Shown piece after piece: positions 9,428 to 19,432 of a stretch of DNA of 64,000 nt (positions are counted from its first letter, which is position 1; each line of letters opens with the position of its first letter). Location of the stretch: contig NZ_JAFLNF010000005.1 in assembly GCF_017313085.1 (NCBI RefSeq), positions 248,001 to 312,000 on the forward strand, written 5' to 3'. Origin of the DNA: Roseibium limicola (lineage in GTDB: Bacteria > Pseudomonadota > Alphaproteobacteria > Rhizobiales > Stappiaceae). The position numbers were made by a program, and so were the translations under genes. The notes beneath the pieces are model-generated. The model ran no database searches, had not been told where the DNA came from, and worked only from the letters and a program-made list of their open reading frames with translations.

Positions 9428-10522
9428 ATGACCCTGCGCCGGCAAATTCTTTTCTGGCTCTTGTCCCTGACCGCCGTCATTTTGTTCATGGCTGTCTTCT
9501 CCAACGTGCTGTTGCCCTTCGTCGCCGGCATGGCCGTCGCCTATCTGCTCGATCCGGTTGGGGACCGATTGGAGAGCTGGGGCATGAGCCGCATGTGGGC
9601 GACGGTAACCATCCTGATCACCTTCGTCATTATCGTGCTTCTGTTCCTGTTGTTGATCGTGCCGGTTCTCGGCTCCCAGTTGGCCGGCTTCGTTGAAAAG
9701 CTTCCGGATCTGGTGGGGCAACTTCAGACACTGGTTCATACAAATCTGGGGCAGCGTCTGTCGGACATGGGATTGTTTCAGGGCGGTGACCTGAAATCCT
9801 CTGTCGGCAATCTGCTGGGACAAGGCGCGAGCTGGCTGGCCAGCATCTTCAAGTCGCTGTGGAGCGGTGGGCAGGCGTTGCTATCAATGGTCTCCCTGCT
9901 GGTGGTGACCCCGGTCGTGGCATTTTACCTGTTGCTGGACTGGGACCGCATGGTGGAGCGTATCGACAGCTGGTTGCCGCGGGATCATCAGCCGACCATC
10001 CGCCGATTGGCCCGTGAGATGGATGGCGCCGTTTCCGGTTTTGTGCGGGGGCAGGTGTCGGTCTGTTTGCTGCTCGGTGCCTTCTACGCCATCGGCCTTG
10101 TCAGCGTCGGCCTCAATTTCGGCCTGCTCATAGGCATGGGCGCGGGCCTCGTCAGTTTCATTCCGTTTGTGGGCGCAACACTCGGCTTCGTCATTTCACT
10201 GGGAGTTGCCCTGGTGCAGTTCTGGCCGGATTGGGGCATGATCATCGCCGTGGGCGCCATCTTTGGCGTCGGCCAGTTTCTGGAAGGCAATGTGCTTCAG
10301 CCGAAGCTCGTGGGCGAGAGCACCGGACTGCATCCGGTTGTTCTGATGTTTGCGCTCTTTGCCTTTGGGTATCTTCTGGGGTTTGTGGGGATGTTGATTG
10401 CAGTTCCTGTTGCCGCCATGCTCGGGGTGCTTGCACGTTTCGCCCTGAAGCAGTACCTAGCGAGCCCATTGTACACAGGGACCGGTCGCACCACAGCGGC
10501 CCCAACAGAAACAGGCAATTAA
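9428..10522 (+). CDS. AI-2E family (PerM-type) membrane transporter
   Basis: This is a 364-residue polytopic inner-membrane protein with about seven to eight hydrophobic segments. It starts with RRQILFWLLSLTAVILFMAVF and FVAGMAVAYLLDPVGDRLE, the conserved start of the AI-2E/PerM family. It ends with FGVGQFLEGNVLQPKLVGE..GLHPVVLMFALFAFG, the family's C-terminal signature. Family members export autoinducer-2 or act as Na+/H+ antiporters; the substrate here is not known. Only 3 bp separate it from hdaA, so the two form an operon, an arrangement frequent in Hyphomicrobiales. Confidence 0.88.
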   Translation: MTLRRQILFWLLSLTAVILFMAVFSNVLLPFVAGMAVAYLLDPVGDRLESWGMSRMWATVTILITFVIIVLLFLLLIVPVLGSQLAGFVEKLPDLVGQLQTLVHTNLGQRLSDMGLFQGGDLKSSVGNLLGQGASWLASIFKSLWSGGQALLSMVSLLVVTPVVAFYLLLDWDRMVERIDSWLPRDHQPTIRRLAREMDGAVSGFVRGQVSVCLLLGAFYAIGLVSVGLNFGLLIGMGAGLVSFIPFVGATLGFVISLGVALVQFWPDWGMIIAVGAIFGVGQFLEGNVLQPKLVGESTGLHPVVLMFALFAFGYLLGFVGMLIAVPVAAMLGVLARFALKQYLASPLYTGTGRTTAAPTETGN

Positions 10523-10525
10523 ATC

Positions 10526-11224
10526 ATGGCGGAACCTCCTCGCCAGCTGCCTTTGGAATTGCCTCACGATGAAGCCCTGAGCCGCGACGACTATCTGGTT
10601 GGCAGTTCCAATCGGGCGGCTTTCGAACTTCTTGACCGTTGGCCGGATTGGCCAGCGCCGGTCGTTATTCTGGCCGGACCGGTCGGAGCGGGCAAAACCC
10701 ATCTGGTGGAAGCGTTCAAGACTGAGACGGGCGCTGTCGTCATCAATGCAGGCGATCTGCGGGCTGACCTGGTTGATGGGTTGGTGCAGGCTCCTGTGGT
10801 TGTCGTCGAAGATGCGCATCGTGGCGTGGACGAGACTGCCATGTTTCACCTGTTGAACGCGGCACGCCAGGCCGATGTTCATGTTCTGATTACCAGTCGC
10901 ACGTGGCCAAGCGCCTGGAACATCGCACTGCCTGACCTTATGTCGCGATTGCGGGCCGCAGCACCGGTCGAGGTTCAGGAGCCGGATGACGGGCTCTTGC
11001 AGCATGTTCTGGTGAAACTGTTTGCTGACCGGCAGTTGCAGGTCGATCTCTCCGTTGTGGACTATCTTGTCGTGCGCATGGAGCGCTCGCTGGGCGTCGC
11101 CTGCCGGGCGGTCGATGCCATCGATCGGGAAGCTCTGGCCGGGCGCCTGAAGATCTCAAAGCCCTTGGTCGGTCGGGTTCTGGACCGTTTGCAACAGGAA
11201 CCCGCGCAACCTTCACCATCTTGA
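10526..11224 (+). CDS. hdaA: DnaA-related replication regulator HdaA
   Basis: HdaA works with the DNA sliding clamp to convert DnaA-ATP to DnaA-ADP and so prevents re-initiation. The 232-residue protein starts with RQLPLEL (residues 6-12), which fits the clamp-binding motif of Hda proteins. A single AAA+ domain follows: Walker A GPVGAGKT (51-58) and a Walker B-like VVVVEDAH (91-98). The C-terminal DNA-binding domain of DnaA is absent, as expected for Hda. Function is inferred from Caulobacter and E. coli homologs. Its downstream neighbour is ppk. Confidence 0.85.
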   Translation: MAEPPRQLPLELPHDEALSRDDYLVGSSNRAAFELLDRWPDWPAPVVILAGPVGAGKTHLVEAFKTETGAVVINAGDLRADLVDGLVQAPVVVVEDAHRGVDETAMFHLLNAARQADVHVLITSRTWPSAWNIALPDLMSRLRAAAPVEVQEPDDGLLQHVLVKLFADRQLQVDLSVVDYLVVRMERSLGVACRAVDAIDREALAGRLKISKPLVGRVLDRLQQEPAQPSPS

Positions 11225-11363
11225 AATATATGCAGGATATGGCCGCACATCTAGGGGTGGGCCAGAAGGTGCCTCCGGACTGTCAATGGAACAAGCCTAT
11301 CCGCCGATTGTTTAGTTCGGGCGGACGTGGTTTGGTCTCAGCGTGAAGCGTAGGAGCATGGCA

Positions 11364-13598
11364 ATGAACGAAACAGTGGATCTGTCTCAGGCCGTGGAGG
11401 CTTCTGCGGGGGCTCCGAATTCGGTCACCAGTGATCCAGCTGTGTTATCGGAAGACCTTATTGCGTCTCCGGCCCGCTTCATGAACCGCGAATTGTCCTG
11501 GCTACAGTTCAATCACCGCGTGCTCGAAGAAGCGATGAACCGCAATCATCCGCTCCTTGAACGGCTGCGGTTTCTGTCAATCTCCGCCAACAATCTCGAC
11601 GAATTCTTCATGGTCCGCGTCGCCGGACTACGGGGACAGCAGCGGGCCGATGTGGTCAGTCGATCGGCAGACGGGCTGGCCCCTTCCGAGCAGCTGGACA
11701 AGATTTCCGAGGCCGTGTGCAAGCTTCAGGCCTCACAGCAGGCTATCTGGCGCGAGCTGCGCGTCGAGATCGCAGAAAAGGGTGTTCAGACGCTGGCAGT
11801 CAGGGATTTGAGCGATGAGGATCTGGGATGGTTGGAAGATCATTTCCTGACCTACATCTTCCCGGTTCTGACGCCCCTGGCGATTGATCCGGCCCATCCG
11901 TTTCCCTTCATCCCCAATCTTGGCTTTTCGATCGTCTTTGAACTGGCGCCGATAAAAGGTGGGCGCGGCATGATTGCATTGCTCCGCATCCCCTCCCAGG
12001 TCGATCGATTTGTCCGGCTGCCACACGGAGCAGACGGTGGCACGCGGTTCATCACCATCGAACGTGTGGTCGGTCTGTTCATTGCCCGGCTGTTCCCGGG
12101 CTACGAAATCATGGGGAAGGGCGCATTCCGCGTCATTCGCGACAGTGACATCGAGATTGAGGAAGAGGCTGAAGACCTTGTCCGGCTGTATGAAAGTGCC
12201 CTGAAGCGCCGCCGGCGTGGATCTGTGATCCGGCTGGAGATTCAGGACACGACACCTGTGGCCCTGCGTGACTTCGTCGCCGAGGCTCTGCGGGTTCAGG
12301 AGAACGAGATTTTCCTGGCGGATGGCCTGCTGGCGCTCAACAACCTGTCGCAAATCGTCGATCTGGACCGTGATGATCTGAAGTTCGACTCCTATACGGC
12401 CCGCTTTCCGGAACGCATTCGCGAGCATGGGGGTGATTGTTTTGCGGCGATCGGGCAGAAGGACATCATCGTCCATCACCCTTATGAATCCTTCGACGTG
12501 GTGGTGCAGTATCTGCGGCAGGCAGCTCAAGACCCGGATGTGGTCGCCATCAAGCAGACGCTCTATCGCACTTCCAACAATTCTCCCATCGTCAAGGCAC
12601 TGACCGAGGCCGCGGAAGCCGGCAAATCCGTGACCGCGCTGGTTGAGCTAAAAGCACGCTTTGACGAAGAAGCAAACATCAAGTGGGCGCGGGATCTGGA
12701 ACGCGCTGGCGTGCAGGTTGTCTTCGGTTTCATCGAGCTGAAGACCCATGCCAAGCTGTCCATGGTGGTGCGGCGCGAGCATGATGGACTGCGCACCTAC
12801 TGTCACATTGGCACAGGCAACTATCATCCGATCACGGCGCGTATTTACGAGGATCTGTCGTTCTTTACCGATGATCCGGATATCGCGCAGGAAGCCGCAC
12901 GTGTGTTCAACTACATCACCGGTTACGCCGAACCGGGCAAGATGAAGCATCTGGCGGTTTCACCGCTTAATCTGCGCAAGCGCATTCTGGAGCTGACCGA
13001 CGCGGAAATCGCGCACGCCAAGGCAGGTCGCCCGGCGCAAATCTGGATGAAGATGAATTCGCTTGTCGATGCAGACATCATCGATGGATTGTACCGGGCC
13101 AGTCAGGCGGGTGTGCAGATCGACCTGATCATCCGCGGCATTTGCTGTTTGCGTCCGGGCATTCCCAACCTTTCTGAGAACATCCGGGTCAAGTCTATTG
13201 TCGGCCGGTTTCTTGAGCATGCCCGTATCTTCTGCTTCGGCAATGGCCACGGGTTGCCCTCGCCACAGGCTCATGTGTACATCGGCTCTGCAGACCTGAT
13301 GCCGCGCAACATCGACCGCCGGGTAGAGGTTTTGGTTCCTCTGCGCATGGCAACGGTTCATGAACAGGTTCTGGACCAGATTATGGTCGCCAATCTGAAA
13401 GACAATCAGCAAAGCTGGCGGATTCTGCCGGATGGCTCCCACGAACGGGTAACACCGGCCGCCAATGAGGAACCTTTCAATGCCCATCGCTACTTCATGA
13501 CAAATCCGTCTCTGTCCGGCCGAGGTAAATCCTTGAAAAGCGACCGCCCGCAACCCTTCCTGAAACGGCGCAAGCGCGGGGAGCGGCCGGAAAAGTAA
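11364..13598 (+). CDS. ppk: Polyphosphate kinase 1
   Basis: Ppk1 reversibly polymerises the ATP gamma phosphate into inorganic polyphosphate through a phosphohistidine. The protein has the N-terminal [19 protein letters not shown] helix, the middle [18 protein letters not shown] domain, and two phospholipase-D-like C-terminal domains. These contain THAKLSMVV (catalytic His), [22 protein letters not shown] and [18 protein letters not shown] place the start at ATG 11364 because AGGAG (11352-11356) lies 7 nt upstream. GTG 11343 and ATG 11358 are less well placed. The stop is 1 bp from the ppx start, so synthesis and breakdown enzymes are coupled. Confidence 0.95.
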   Translation: MNETVDLSQAVEASAGAPNSVTSDPAVLSEDLIASPARFMNRELSWLQFNHRVLEEAMNRNHPLLERLRFLSISANNLDEFFMVRVAGLRGQQRADVVSRSADGLAPSEQLDKISEAVCKLQASQQAIWRELRVEIAEKGVQTLAVRDLSDEDLGWLEDHFLTYIFPVLTPLAIDPAHPFPFIPNLGFSIVFELAPIKGGRGMIALLRIPSQVDRFVRLPHGADGGTRFITIERVVGLFIARLFPGYEIMGKGAFRVIRDSDIEIEEEAEDLVRLYESALKRRRRGSVIRLEIQDTTPVALRDFVAEALRVQENEIFLADGLLALNNLSQIVDLDRDDLKFDSYTARFPERIREHGGDCFAAIGQKDIIVHHPYESFDVVVQYLRQAAQDPDVVAIKQTLYRTSNNSPIVKALTEAAEAGKSVTALVELKARFDEEANIKWARDLERAGVQVVFGFIELKTHAKLSMVVRREHDGLRTYCHIGTGNYHPITARIYEDLSFFTDDPDIAQEAARVFNYITGYAEPGKMKHLAVSPLNLRKRILELTDAEIAHAKAGRPAQIWMKMNSLVDADIIDGLYRASQAGVQIDLIIRGICCLRPGIPNLSENIRVKSIVGRFLEHARIFCFGNGHGLPSPQAHVYIGSADLMPRNIDRRVEVLVPLRMATVHEQVLDQIMVANLKDNQQSWRILPDGSHERVTPAANEEPFNAHRYFMTNPSLSGRGKSLKSDRPQPFLKRRKRGERPEK

Positions 13599-13599
13599 G

Positions 13600-15126
13600 A
13601 TGGTAGATATATTTACTCCGGCACGAGGCCGTTTCAACGGCACCGGCCCCATCGCGGTCATCGATATCGGCTCGAACTCTGTCCGTCTCGTGGTTTACGA
13701 GCGCCATGCCCGTACGCCAACCATCCTGTTCAACGAGAAGCTTCTGGCAGGGCTTGGGCGTGGCATTGCTGCGACCGGGCACATGGCGGAAGGCTCCGTG
13801 CAAAGCGCCATTGCCGCGGTGACGCGCTTTCGGGCTATGAGCCGGCACCTGGGCGTCAAGGAAACCCATGTGATAGCGACTGCTGCAGCCCGCGATGCGG
13901 CCAACGGCCCGGCATTCGTGGCTGAAGTCGAACGCATTCTGCAGCAGCCGGTCCGGATCCTCGACGGCAACGAGGAGGCCTATTATTCGGCCCTGGGCAT
14001 CATCGCCGGATTCTGGAAACCGCGCGGCATCGTCGGCGATCTGGGCGGCGGCAGTCTTGAGCTGGTGCCGGTAAAAGACGGGGCTCCAGGCCCAGGGCAT
14101 ACGTTCCCCCTGGGCGGATTGCGGCTTCAGGAAGCCTCCGAAGGCAAGATCTCCCGCGCCCAGGCCATCGCCGATGAAAGTCTGGAAGCTTATGAATGGC
14201 CTGAGATGGCCAAGGGCGAGCGGACTTTCTACGCTGTTGGAGGCACCTGGCGGTCCCTGGCGCGGCTCTATATGGAACGCGTCGAATATCCGCTCCACGT
14301 CATGCATAATTTCGAGATCCCGGCGGAGAAGGCCATCGCTTTCTGCAAGGAAATCTCGGTCAAGGATCTGAACGACGTGGAGGGGTCCTCCGTGCTGTCG
14401 AAGCAACGCCGCCCGTTGGTACCTTTCGGCGCCGTCGTGCTGGGGCGGGTGCTTACGGCAATGAAGGCCGAGCGTCTGGTCATCTCAGCCACGGGCGTGC
14501 GCGAGGGACTGCTCTACGAACAGCTGTCGCCTGAGATGAAGGAACAGGACCCGGTCGTGGAGGCCGCTCGTGAGCTGGCTCTGTTGCGATCACGCTCGCC
14601 GGAACATGCCGACGAGCTGGTGGCCTGGACCGATCAGATATTCAAGGTGCTGTCCATTGAGGAGACCGAGCAGGAGCAGCATTTGCGCCACGCGGCGTGT
14701 CTGCTGTCTGATATTGGCTGGCGTGCCCATCCCGATTATCGCGGCGAGCAGAGCCTCAACATCATCTCCAACGCGGCCTTCGTCGGTCTGAGCCACGCCG
14801 GACGCGCCTATCTGGCGGCTTCAGTGTTCTATCGCCATCAGGGTCTGGGTGATGGCGGATTGTCGTCTGTCATCAAGAAACTGTTTGATGGCGGTCATCT
14901 GCGCGAACAGGCCAAGCTCCTTGGAGCCTTGCTCAGGATCGCCTCGCTTCTCAGTGCATCAATGCCGGGCATCTTGCCTTTGACGTCGGTAAGCGAGAAT
15001 GATGGACTGATCACCTTGGCCCTGCCGAAAGAGCTGGAAGAGTTTGATGGCGAGCGTTTGCGCAAGCGGCTCAGCCAGTTTGCCAAGATGCTCGATGCCA
15101 AGGGCGAGGTTGTCGTCAGCGCGTGA
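13600..15126 (+). CDS. ppx: Exopolyphosphatase / Ppx-GppA phosphatase
   Basis: Ppx releases phosphate from polyphosphate ends; GppA-type members also hydrolyse pppGpp. This 508-residue protein has the ASKHA phosphate motifs AVIDIGSNSVRLVVYE near residue 25 and GIVGDLGGGSLELV near residue 145. The catalytic acidic residue region is DGNEEAYYSALG. The C-terminal third is an all-helical HD-like domain with HLRHAACLLSDIGWRAHPDYR, typical of the long Ppx form. It follows ppk with a 1-bp gap. Confidence 0.92.
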   Translation: MVDIFTPARGRFNGTGPIAVIDIGSNSVRLVVYERHARTPTILFNEKLLAGLGRGIAATGHMAEGSVQSAIAAVTRFRAMSRHLGVKETHVIATAAARDAANGPAFVAEVERILQQPVRILDGNEEAYYSALGIIAGFWKPRGIVGDLGGGSLELVPVKDGAPGPGHTFPLGGLRLQEASEGKISRAQAIADESLEAYEWPEMAKGERTFYAVGGTWRSLARLYMERVEYPLHVMHNFEIPAEKAIAFCKEISVKDLNDVEGSSVLSKQRRPLVPFGAVVLGRVLTAMKAERLVISATGVREGLLYEQLSPEMKEQDPVVEAARELALLRSRSPEHADELVAWTDQIFKVLSIEETEQEQHLRHAACLLSDIGWRAHPDYRGEQSLNIISNAAFVGLSHAGRAYLAASVFYRHQGLGDGGLSSVIKKLFDGGHLREQAKLLGALLRIASLLSASMPGILPLTSVSENDGLITLALPKELEEFDGERLRKRLSQFAKMLDAKGEVVVSA

Positions 15127-15164
15127 CGTGTGTCGGCCTCTTACTCCAAATCCTGTTGCAGAAC

Positions 15165-15199
15165 AAAAAAATGGCGCGAAAACTTTCGCGCCATTTTTG
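15165..15199. terminator. Bidirectional terminator between ppx and rnd
   Basis: A long perfect stem (aaaaatggcgcgaaa / tttcgcgccattttt) with A and T tracts on both flanks sits between the convergent ppx and rnd stops and can act in both directions. Confidence 0.9.
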
Positions 15200-15224
15200 A
15201 TTGAATATCTGAAGGGAAGCCGGG

Positions 15225-16397
15225 CTAATCCACGATTTCCGGATCCAAAGGCTGCTCCAGGGCGACAATCTGCCGGTCCTTGAAGGCAAGGGCCACTTCG
15301 CCACGTTTCAGTTGCAGGGCCGTCTCGCCGAATAGTTCGCGGCGCCATCCCTGAAGGGCAGCAACATCGGCGTGATCGTCGGCGGCGATCCGTTCCAGAT
15401 CGTCCACTGTTGCAATCACCTTTGAAGCCACACCGTGGTTCTCGCTGACAAGCTTCAAAAGCACCTTTAACAGATCCACCGCAGCGGCGGATCCGTCCGG
15501 AGACTGACGCCCTTTGGGCAGCTTTGGCAGCTTTTCCTTTGGCAGGGCAAGTGCGCGGCGCACGGCCTTGAGGATCTCTTCCGCCGTCTTGGAACGTTCG
15601 AAACCCTTGGGTATCGTGCGAAGACGTCCGAGCGCTTCGCTTGTGCTGGGCTGCTGTGCTGCGATCTCGTAGATAGCATCGTCCTTGACGACGCGTGAGC
15701 GCGGAACATTGCGGGTCTGAGCTTCGCGTTCGCGCCATGCGGCAACTTCTTGCATGACGGCCAGTTCGATCGGCTTGCGCACGCGCATTTTTAGCCGCTG
15801 CCAGGCGTTTTCCGGTTCGGTGCGGTACGTCCCTTCGGACAACAGCACTTTCATCTCGTCTTCCACCCAATGGCTGCGCTTCTGTTCGGCCAAATTGGCG
15901 TTCAGGAAAGCGTAGCAGTCACGCAGGTGGGTGACGTCGGCTATCGCATACTCAAGCTGCTTCTTGGTCAGCGGACGGCGAGCCCAGTCGGTAAAGCGGG
16001 ACGATTTATCGAGCCGCGCACCCGTCACCTTGTAGACCAGCTGATCGTAGGAGATCGAATCGCCAAAGCCGCATACCATGGCGGCCACCTGACTGTCGAA
16101 CAGCGGTGAGGGGATCAAATGTCCCATATGGAAGATGATTTCGATGTCCTGGCGGGCGGCATGAAACACCTTGGTCACATCAGGCTTTGCCATCAGATCG
16201 AAAAAGGGTTTCAGGTCCAGGCCTTCAGCCAGGGCATCAATAACAAAGGCCAGGCCGGGCCCGGCCATTTGAATGACACAGAGTTGCGGCCAGAACGTGC
16301 TCTCGCGCAAGAACTCGGTATCGACCGTCACGTAGTCGTGGACGCCGAGCTGTTCACACGCTTCGGCTAATTCGGATGTCGTTGTAATCACATGCAT
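15225..16397 (-). CDS. rnd: Ribonuclease D
   Basis: RNase D is a 3'-5' exonuclease that trims tRNA precursors. The DEDD nuclease domain shows VDTEFLRE (first Asp and Glu) near residue 26, a second Asp in KVFHAARQDIEIIFHMG, and the last Asp in AIADVTHLRDCYAFL. One HRDC domain follows (NVPRSRVVKDDAIYEIAAQQPST) and then a C-terminal extension. The ATG at 16397 (MHVITT) is preferred over the in-frame TTG three codons upstream. It is monocistronic and convergent with ppx. Confidence 0.93.
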   Translation of the reverse strand: MHVITTTSELAEACEQLGVHDYVTVDTEFLRESTFWPQLCVIQMAGPGLAFVIDALAEGLDLKPFFDLMAKPDVTKVFHAARQDIEIIFHMGHLIPSPLFDSQVAAMVCGFGDSISYDQLVYKVTGARLDKSSRFTDWARRPLTKKQLEYAIADVTHLRDCYAFLNANLAEQKRSHWVEDEMKVLLSEGTYRTEPENAWQRLKMRVRKPIELAVMQEVAAWREREAQTRNVPRSRVVKDDAIYEIAAQQPSTSEALGRLRTIPKGFERSKTAEEILKAVRRALALPKEKLPKLPKGRQSPDGSAAAVDLLKVLLKLVSENHGVASKVIATVDDLERIAADDHADVAALQGWRRELFGETALQLKRGEVALAFKDRQIVALEQPLDPEIVD

Positions 16398-16570
16398 GGT
16401 AATCAAACCCTATATCGCAGTCCTGCCTCCTTGTCGCCACGAAATCGCGACTGATTAACTATCCAGGATTGTTTGGGTGCATTCAGTGCGCCATATCTGA
16501 GGTGAACGGCAGCGTTCTGCCAAGGGGCGGTGCCAGCCCTGGCGCTGAATGGGGCGAATTAGGGCGGGAT

Positions 16571-17218
16571 ATGCGCAAAATTCTGGTTTTGAATTCAAAG
16601 GGCGGTTGCGGGAAAACGACGCTTGCGACGAATCTGGCCTCTCATTTTGCATCCCTGGGGCAGCGTGTGGCGCTGGCGGATGCCGACAAGCAGAAGTCCA
16701 GTCTCGGTTGGATCAAGCGTCGCGACAAGGCAATCAAGGCTGCACCTGGCACATTGGCGCCGATTGCCGGGCTGAACTGGAGTAAATCCGGCCGGCTGGG
16801 GCTCGACAAGACATCCGGGATTGACACCGTGGTCATCGACGGGCCTGGCGGATTGCGCAGCGAACAGGCGAAGGCGCTGATCGCGGAAGCGGCGGAGATC
16901 GTCGTGCCCGTGTTGCCGTCTGTCTTTGACTGGGAGGCAACGTTTCGGTTCCTGTCTCTCATTTCTGAAATCAAGCGGGTGCGCAAGGGTAAGGCGGAGA
17001 TCCACATCGTCGCCAATCGTATGATACGCAAATCAGCCCAGCAGATTATCATGGAAGAGAAATTCGCGCGTGAGGGGCACCCTGTCCTTTGCCGTCTGGC
17101 CGACAGGGCGCTTTATTCCAAGCTGGCAGCTGAAGGAGCGGGGCTGTTTGACCGACGTGACGCTCCGAGCAGAAACCTTCGGATCCAGTGGACGCCACTG
17201 CTGCAGGCGATCGATTGA
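16571..17218 (+). CDS. ParA/MinD-family P-loop ATPase (orphan)
   Basis: This 215-residue protein is a deviant Walker A ATPase: KGGCGKTT at residues 10-17, followed by the A' motif ALADADKQKSSLGW and the switch-like DTVVIDGPGGL. The start MRKILVLNSKGG follows GGCGGGAT and fits the family; an upstream GTG-type extension has no family character. There is no ParB, MinC or plasmid gene nearby, so a chromosome or plasmid partition role is not supported. Related single-gene ParA proteins position diverse cargos (chemoreceptors, polar complexes). The cargo here is unknown. Confidence 0.8.
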   Translation: MRKILVLNSKGGCGKTTLATNLASHFASLGQRVALADADKQKSSLGWIKRRDKAIKAAPGTLAPIAGLNWSKSGRLGLDKTSGIDTVVIDGPGGLRSEQAKALIAEAAEIVVPVLPSVFDWEATFRFLSLISEIKRVRKGKAEIHIVANRMIRKSAQQIIMEEKFAREGHPVLCRLADRALYSKLAAEGAGLFDRRDAPSRNLRIQWTPLLQAID

Positions 17219-17484
17219 CGCGGTCCACAGGCTATGGCCAAGTCCGGCATTGAGGTCGCAGCCGGTAGCATTGAAATCAGCTGTGTTTTACTGGTTGTTC
17301 TGGCTGGTCGTATTTACAATGTACCCGCTGAAAACCCGCCTCTTACTTGACTTCTGTCTGGTGACGTGGCTTCTCCACGCAACGAAGTGGAAGCGCTTGC
17401 GCTCCTAAATCCGAGTCTTGTCTGCCCAGAGCGACATCATCCGCCGGGCAGGCCTTGTCGAACTAGAAAACTGTCGAGGAATTC

Positions 17485-19266
17485 ATGCATCGCTACCGTA
17501 GTCACACATGCGGCGACCTGCGCGAAACCCATGTTGGCGATACCGTGCGTCTGTCCGGTTGGGTCCATCGCGTTCGCGACCATGGGGGTCTGCTCTTCAT
17601 CGATCTGCGCGACCACTACGGTGTAACCCAATGCGTGATCGATCCGGATTCTGCCGCCTTCTCGCTGGCAGAAACCCTTCGCTCCGAGTGGTGCATCCGC
17701 ATTGACGGCGAGGTCAAGAAGCGTACCGACGAGACCATCAACTCCGACATCGCAACAGGTGCCGTCGAGATCTTCATTCGTGATCTGGAAGTGTTGGGCG
17801 CCTCCAAGGAGTTGCCGCTCCCGGTCTTTGGCGATCAGGAATACCCGGAAGAAGTCCGCCTCAAGTATCGCTATCTCGACCTGCGTCGTGAGAAGCTGCA
17901 CAACAACATCATGTTGCGCTCCAACGTGGTGGCGGATCTGCGCAAGCGCATGTGGGACATCGGCTTCAACGAGTTCCAGACCCCGATCATCACCGCCTCT
18001 TCGCCAGAAGGCGCACGTGATTTTCTGGTGCCGTCGCGCCTGCATCCGGGCAAGTTCTACGCACTGCCTCAGGCACCCCAGCAGTTCAAGCAGCTGATCA
18101 TGGTGTCGGGCTTCGACAAGTACTTCCAGATTGCACCCTGCTTTCGCGATGAAGATCCGCGTGCCGACCGCTCGCCGACCGATTTCTACCAGCTCGATCT
18201 GGAGATGTCCTACGTTGAGCAGCAGGATATCTTCGACACCCTTGAACCAGTGGTTGCCGGGTGTTTTGACAAGTTCGGCGGTGGCCGTCCGGTCAACCGC
18301 AACTGGCCGCAGATCGCTTACAAGGATTCGATGAAGTGGTACGGCTCCGACAAGCCGGACCTGCGCAATCCGATCAAGATGCAGGTCGTCTCCGAGCATT
18401 TCGCCGGCTCCGGGTTTGCCATCTTTGCCAACCTGCTGGAGCAGGAAGGCAATGAAGTGCGCGCCATTCCGGCACCAAAGGGCGGCAGCCGCAAGTTCTG
18501 CGATCGCATGAACAAGTTCGCTCAGGGCGAAGGCCTGCCTGGCATGGGGTACATCTTTTGGCGCAAGGCTGAAGACGGCTCGATGGAAGCCGCTGGTCCG
18601 CTGGCCAAGAACATCGGCCCGGAGCGCACTGAAGCCATCCGTCAGCAGCTTGGTCTGGAAGTTGGCGATGCAGCCTTCTTCCTCGGCGGGAAGCCGAAAA
18701 CCTTTGAAAAGATCGCCGGCAAGGCGCGCCTGATCATCGGCGAAGAACTCGGCCTGACCGATATGAACCGCTTCGAGTTCGCCTGGATTGTCGACTTCCC
18801 GATCTACGAGCGCGACGAAGAAACCGGCAAGATCGACTTCGAACACAATCCTTTCTCCATGCCGCAGGGCGGGATGGAAGCGCTTGAAGGGGATCCGCTG
18901 GAGGTCAAGGGATACCAGTATGATCTGGCCTGTAACGGCCATGAGCTCGTCTCCGGCGCGATCCGTAATCACAAGCCGGAGATCATGTACAAGGCCTTCG
19001 AGATTGCCGGCTATCCGAAGGAGGAAGTCAACAAGCGCTTCGGCGGTATGGTCAATGCATTCCAGTACGGTGCACCTCCGCACGGTGGCTGTGCTGCCGG
19101 GATTGACCGTATTGTCATGCTGCTGGCTGATGAAGCCAACATCCGTGAGGTCATCATGTTCCCGATGAACCAGAAGGCGGAAGACCTGATGATGGGCGCG
19201 CCGAATGAGCCGATGACGGAGCAGCTACGTGAGTTGCATCTGCGCCTGAACCTGCCGGACGCCTGA
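17485..19266 (+). CDS. aspS: Aspartyl-tRNA synthetase
   Basis: This class II synthetase charges tRNA-Asp with aspartate. In 593 residues it shows the N-terminal OB-fold ([26 protein letters not shown]), class II motif 1, motif 2 ([20 protein letters not shown]), the bacterial GAD insertion domain, and motif 3 ([13 protein letters not shown]). Alphaproteobacterial AspRS is usually the non-discriminating type that also charges tRNA-Asn for the GatCAB route; that is family knowledge, not visible here. The long frame on the opposite strand at 17437-19083 is a shadow of this gene. Confidence 0.97.
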   Translation: MHRYRSHTCGDLRETHVGDTVRLSGWVHRVRDHGGLLFIDLRDHYGVTQCVIDPDSAAFSLAETLRSEWCIRIDGEVKKRTDETINSDIATGAVEIFIRDLEVLGASKELPLPVFGDQEYPEEVRLKYRYLDLRREKLHNNIMLRSNVVADLRKRMWDIGFNEFQTPIITASSPEGARDFLVPSRLHPGKFYALPQAPQQFKQLIMVSGFDKYFQIAPCFRDEDPRADRSPTDFYQLDLEMSYVEQQDIFDTLEPVVAGCFDKFGGGRPVNRNWPQIAYKDSMKWYGSDKPDLRNPIKMQVVSEHFAGSGFAIFANLLEQEGNEVRAIPAPKGGSRKFCDRMNKFAQGEGLPGMGYIFWRKAEDGSMEAAGPLAKNIGPERTEAIRQQLGLEVGDAAFFLGGKPKTFEKIAGKARLIIGEELGLTDMNRFEFAWIVDFPIYERDEETGKIDFEHNPFSMPQGGMEALEGDPLEVKGYQYDLACNGHELVSGAIRNHKPEIMYKAFEIAGYPKEEVNKRFGGMVNAFQYGAPPHGGCAAGIDRIVMLLADEANIREVIMFPMNQKAEDLMMGAPNEPMTEQLRELHLRLNLPDA

Positions 19267-19325
19267 TCTCACGTCAGGTGTGGCTCCCGTCTGGAGCCTC
19301 ACCGGATTGATCATCAAATTGAAAT

Positions 19326-19351
19326 GGGCGTCGGATATCCTTCCGGCGCCC
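19326..19351 (+). terminator. Probable intrinsic terminator after aspS
   Basis: A 10-bp stem gggcgtcgga / tccggcgccc (one G-T wobble) with a 6-nt loop is flanked by aaat and gttt, about 60 bp after the aspS stop. The T tract is short. Confidence 0.55.
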
Positions 19352-19432
19352 GTTTGCCGTCGGGCTCTCAACAGTTCGGGATCGCGCACAAAGCGGTCCC
19401 AATCAGTCAGCAAGGCCGGATCGAAACAGATC

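Noticed and set aside
9220-9531. Frame of 103 codons in the purM/perM divergent region
   Set aside because: It overlaps the start of the perM-like gene and has no family resemblance; the region is better explained as promoter DNA.
17437-19083. 548-codon frame on the minus strand
   Set aside because: It lies wholly antisense to aspS, which has all class II motifs; the frame is an artefact of high GC third positions.
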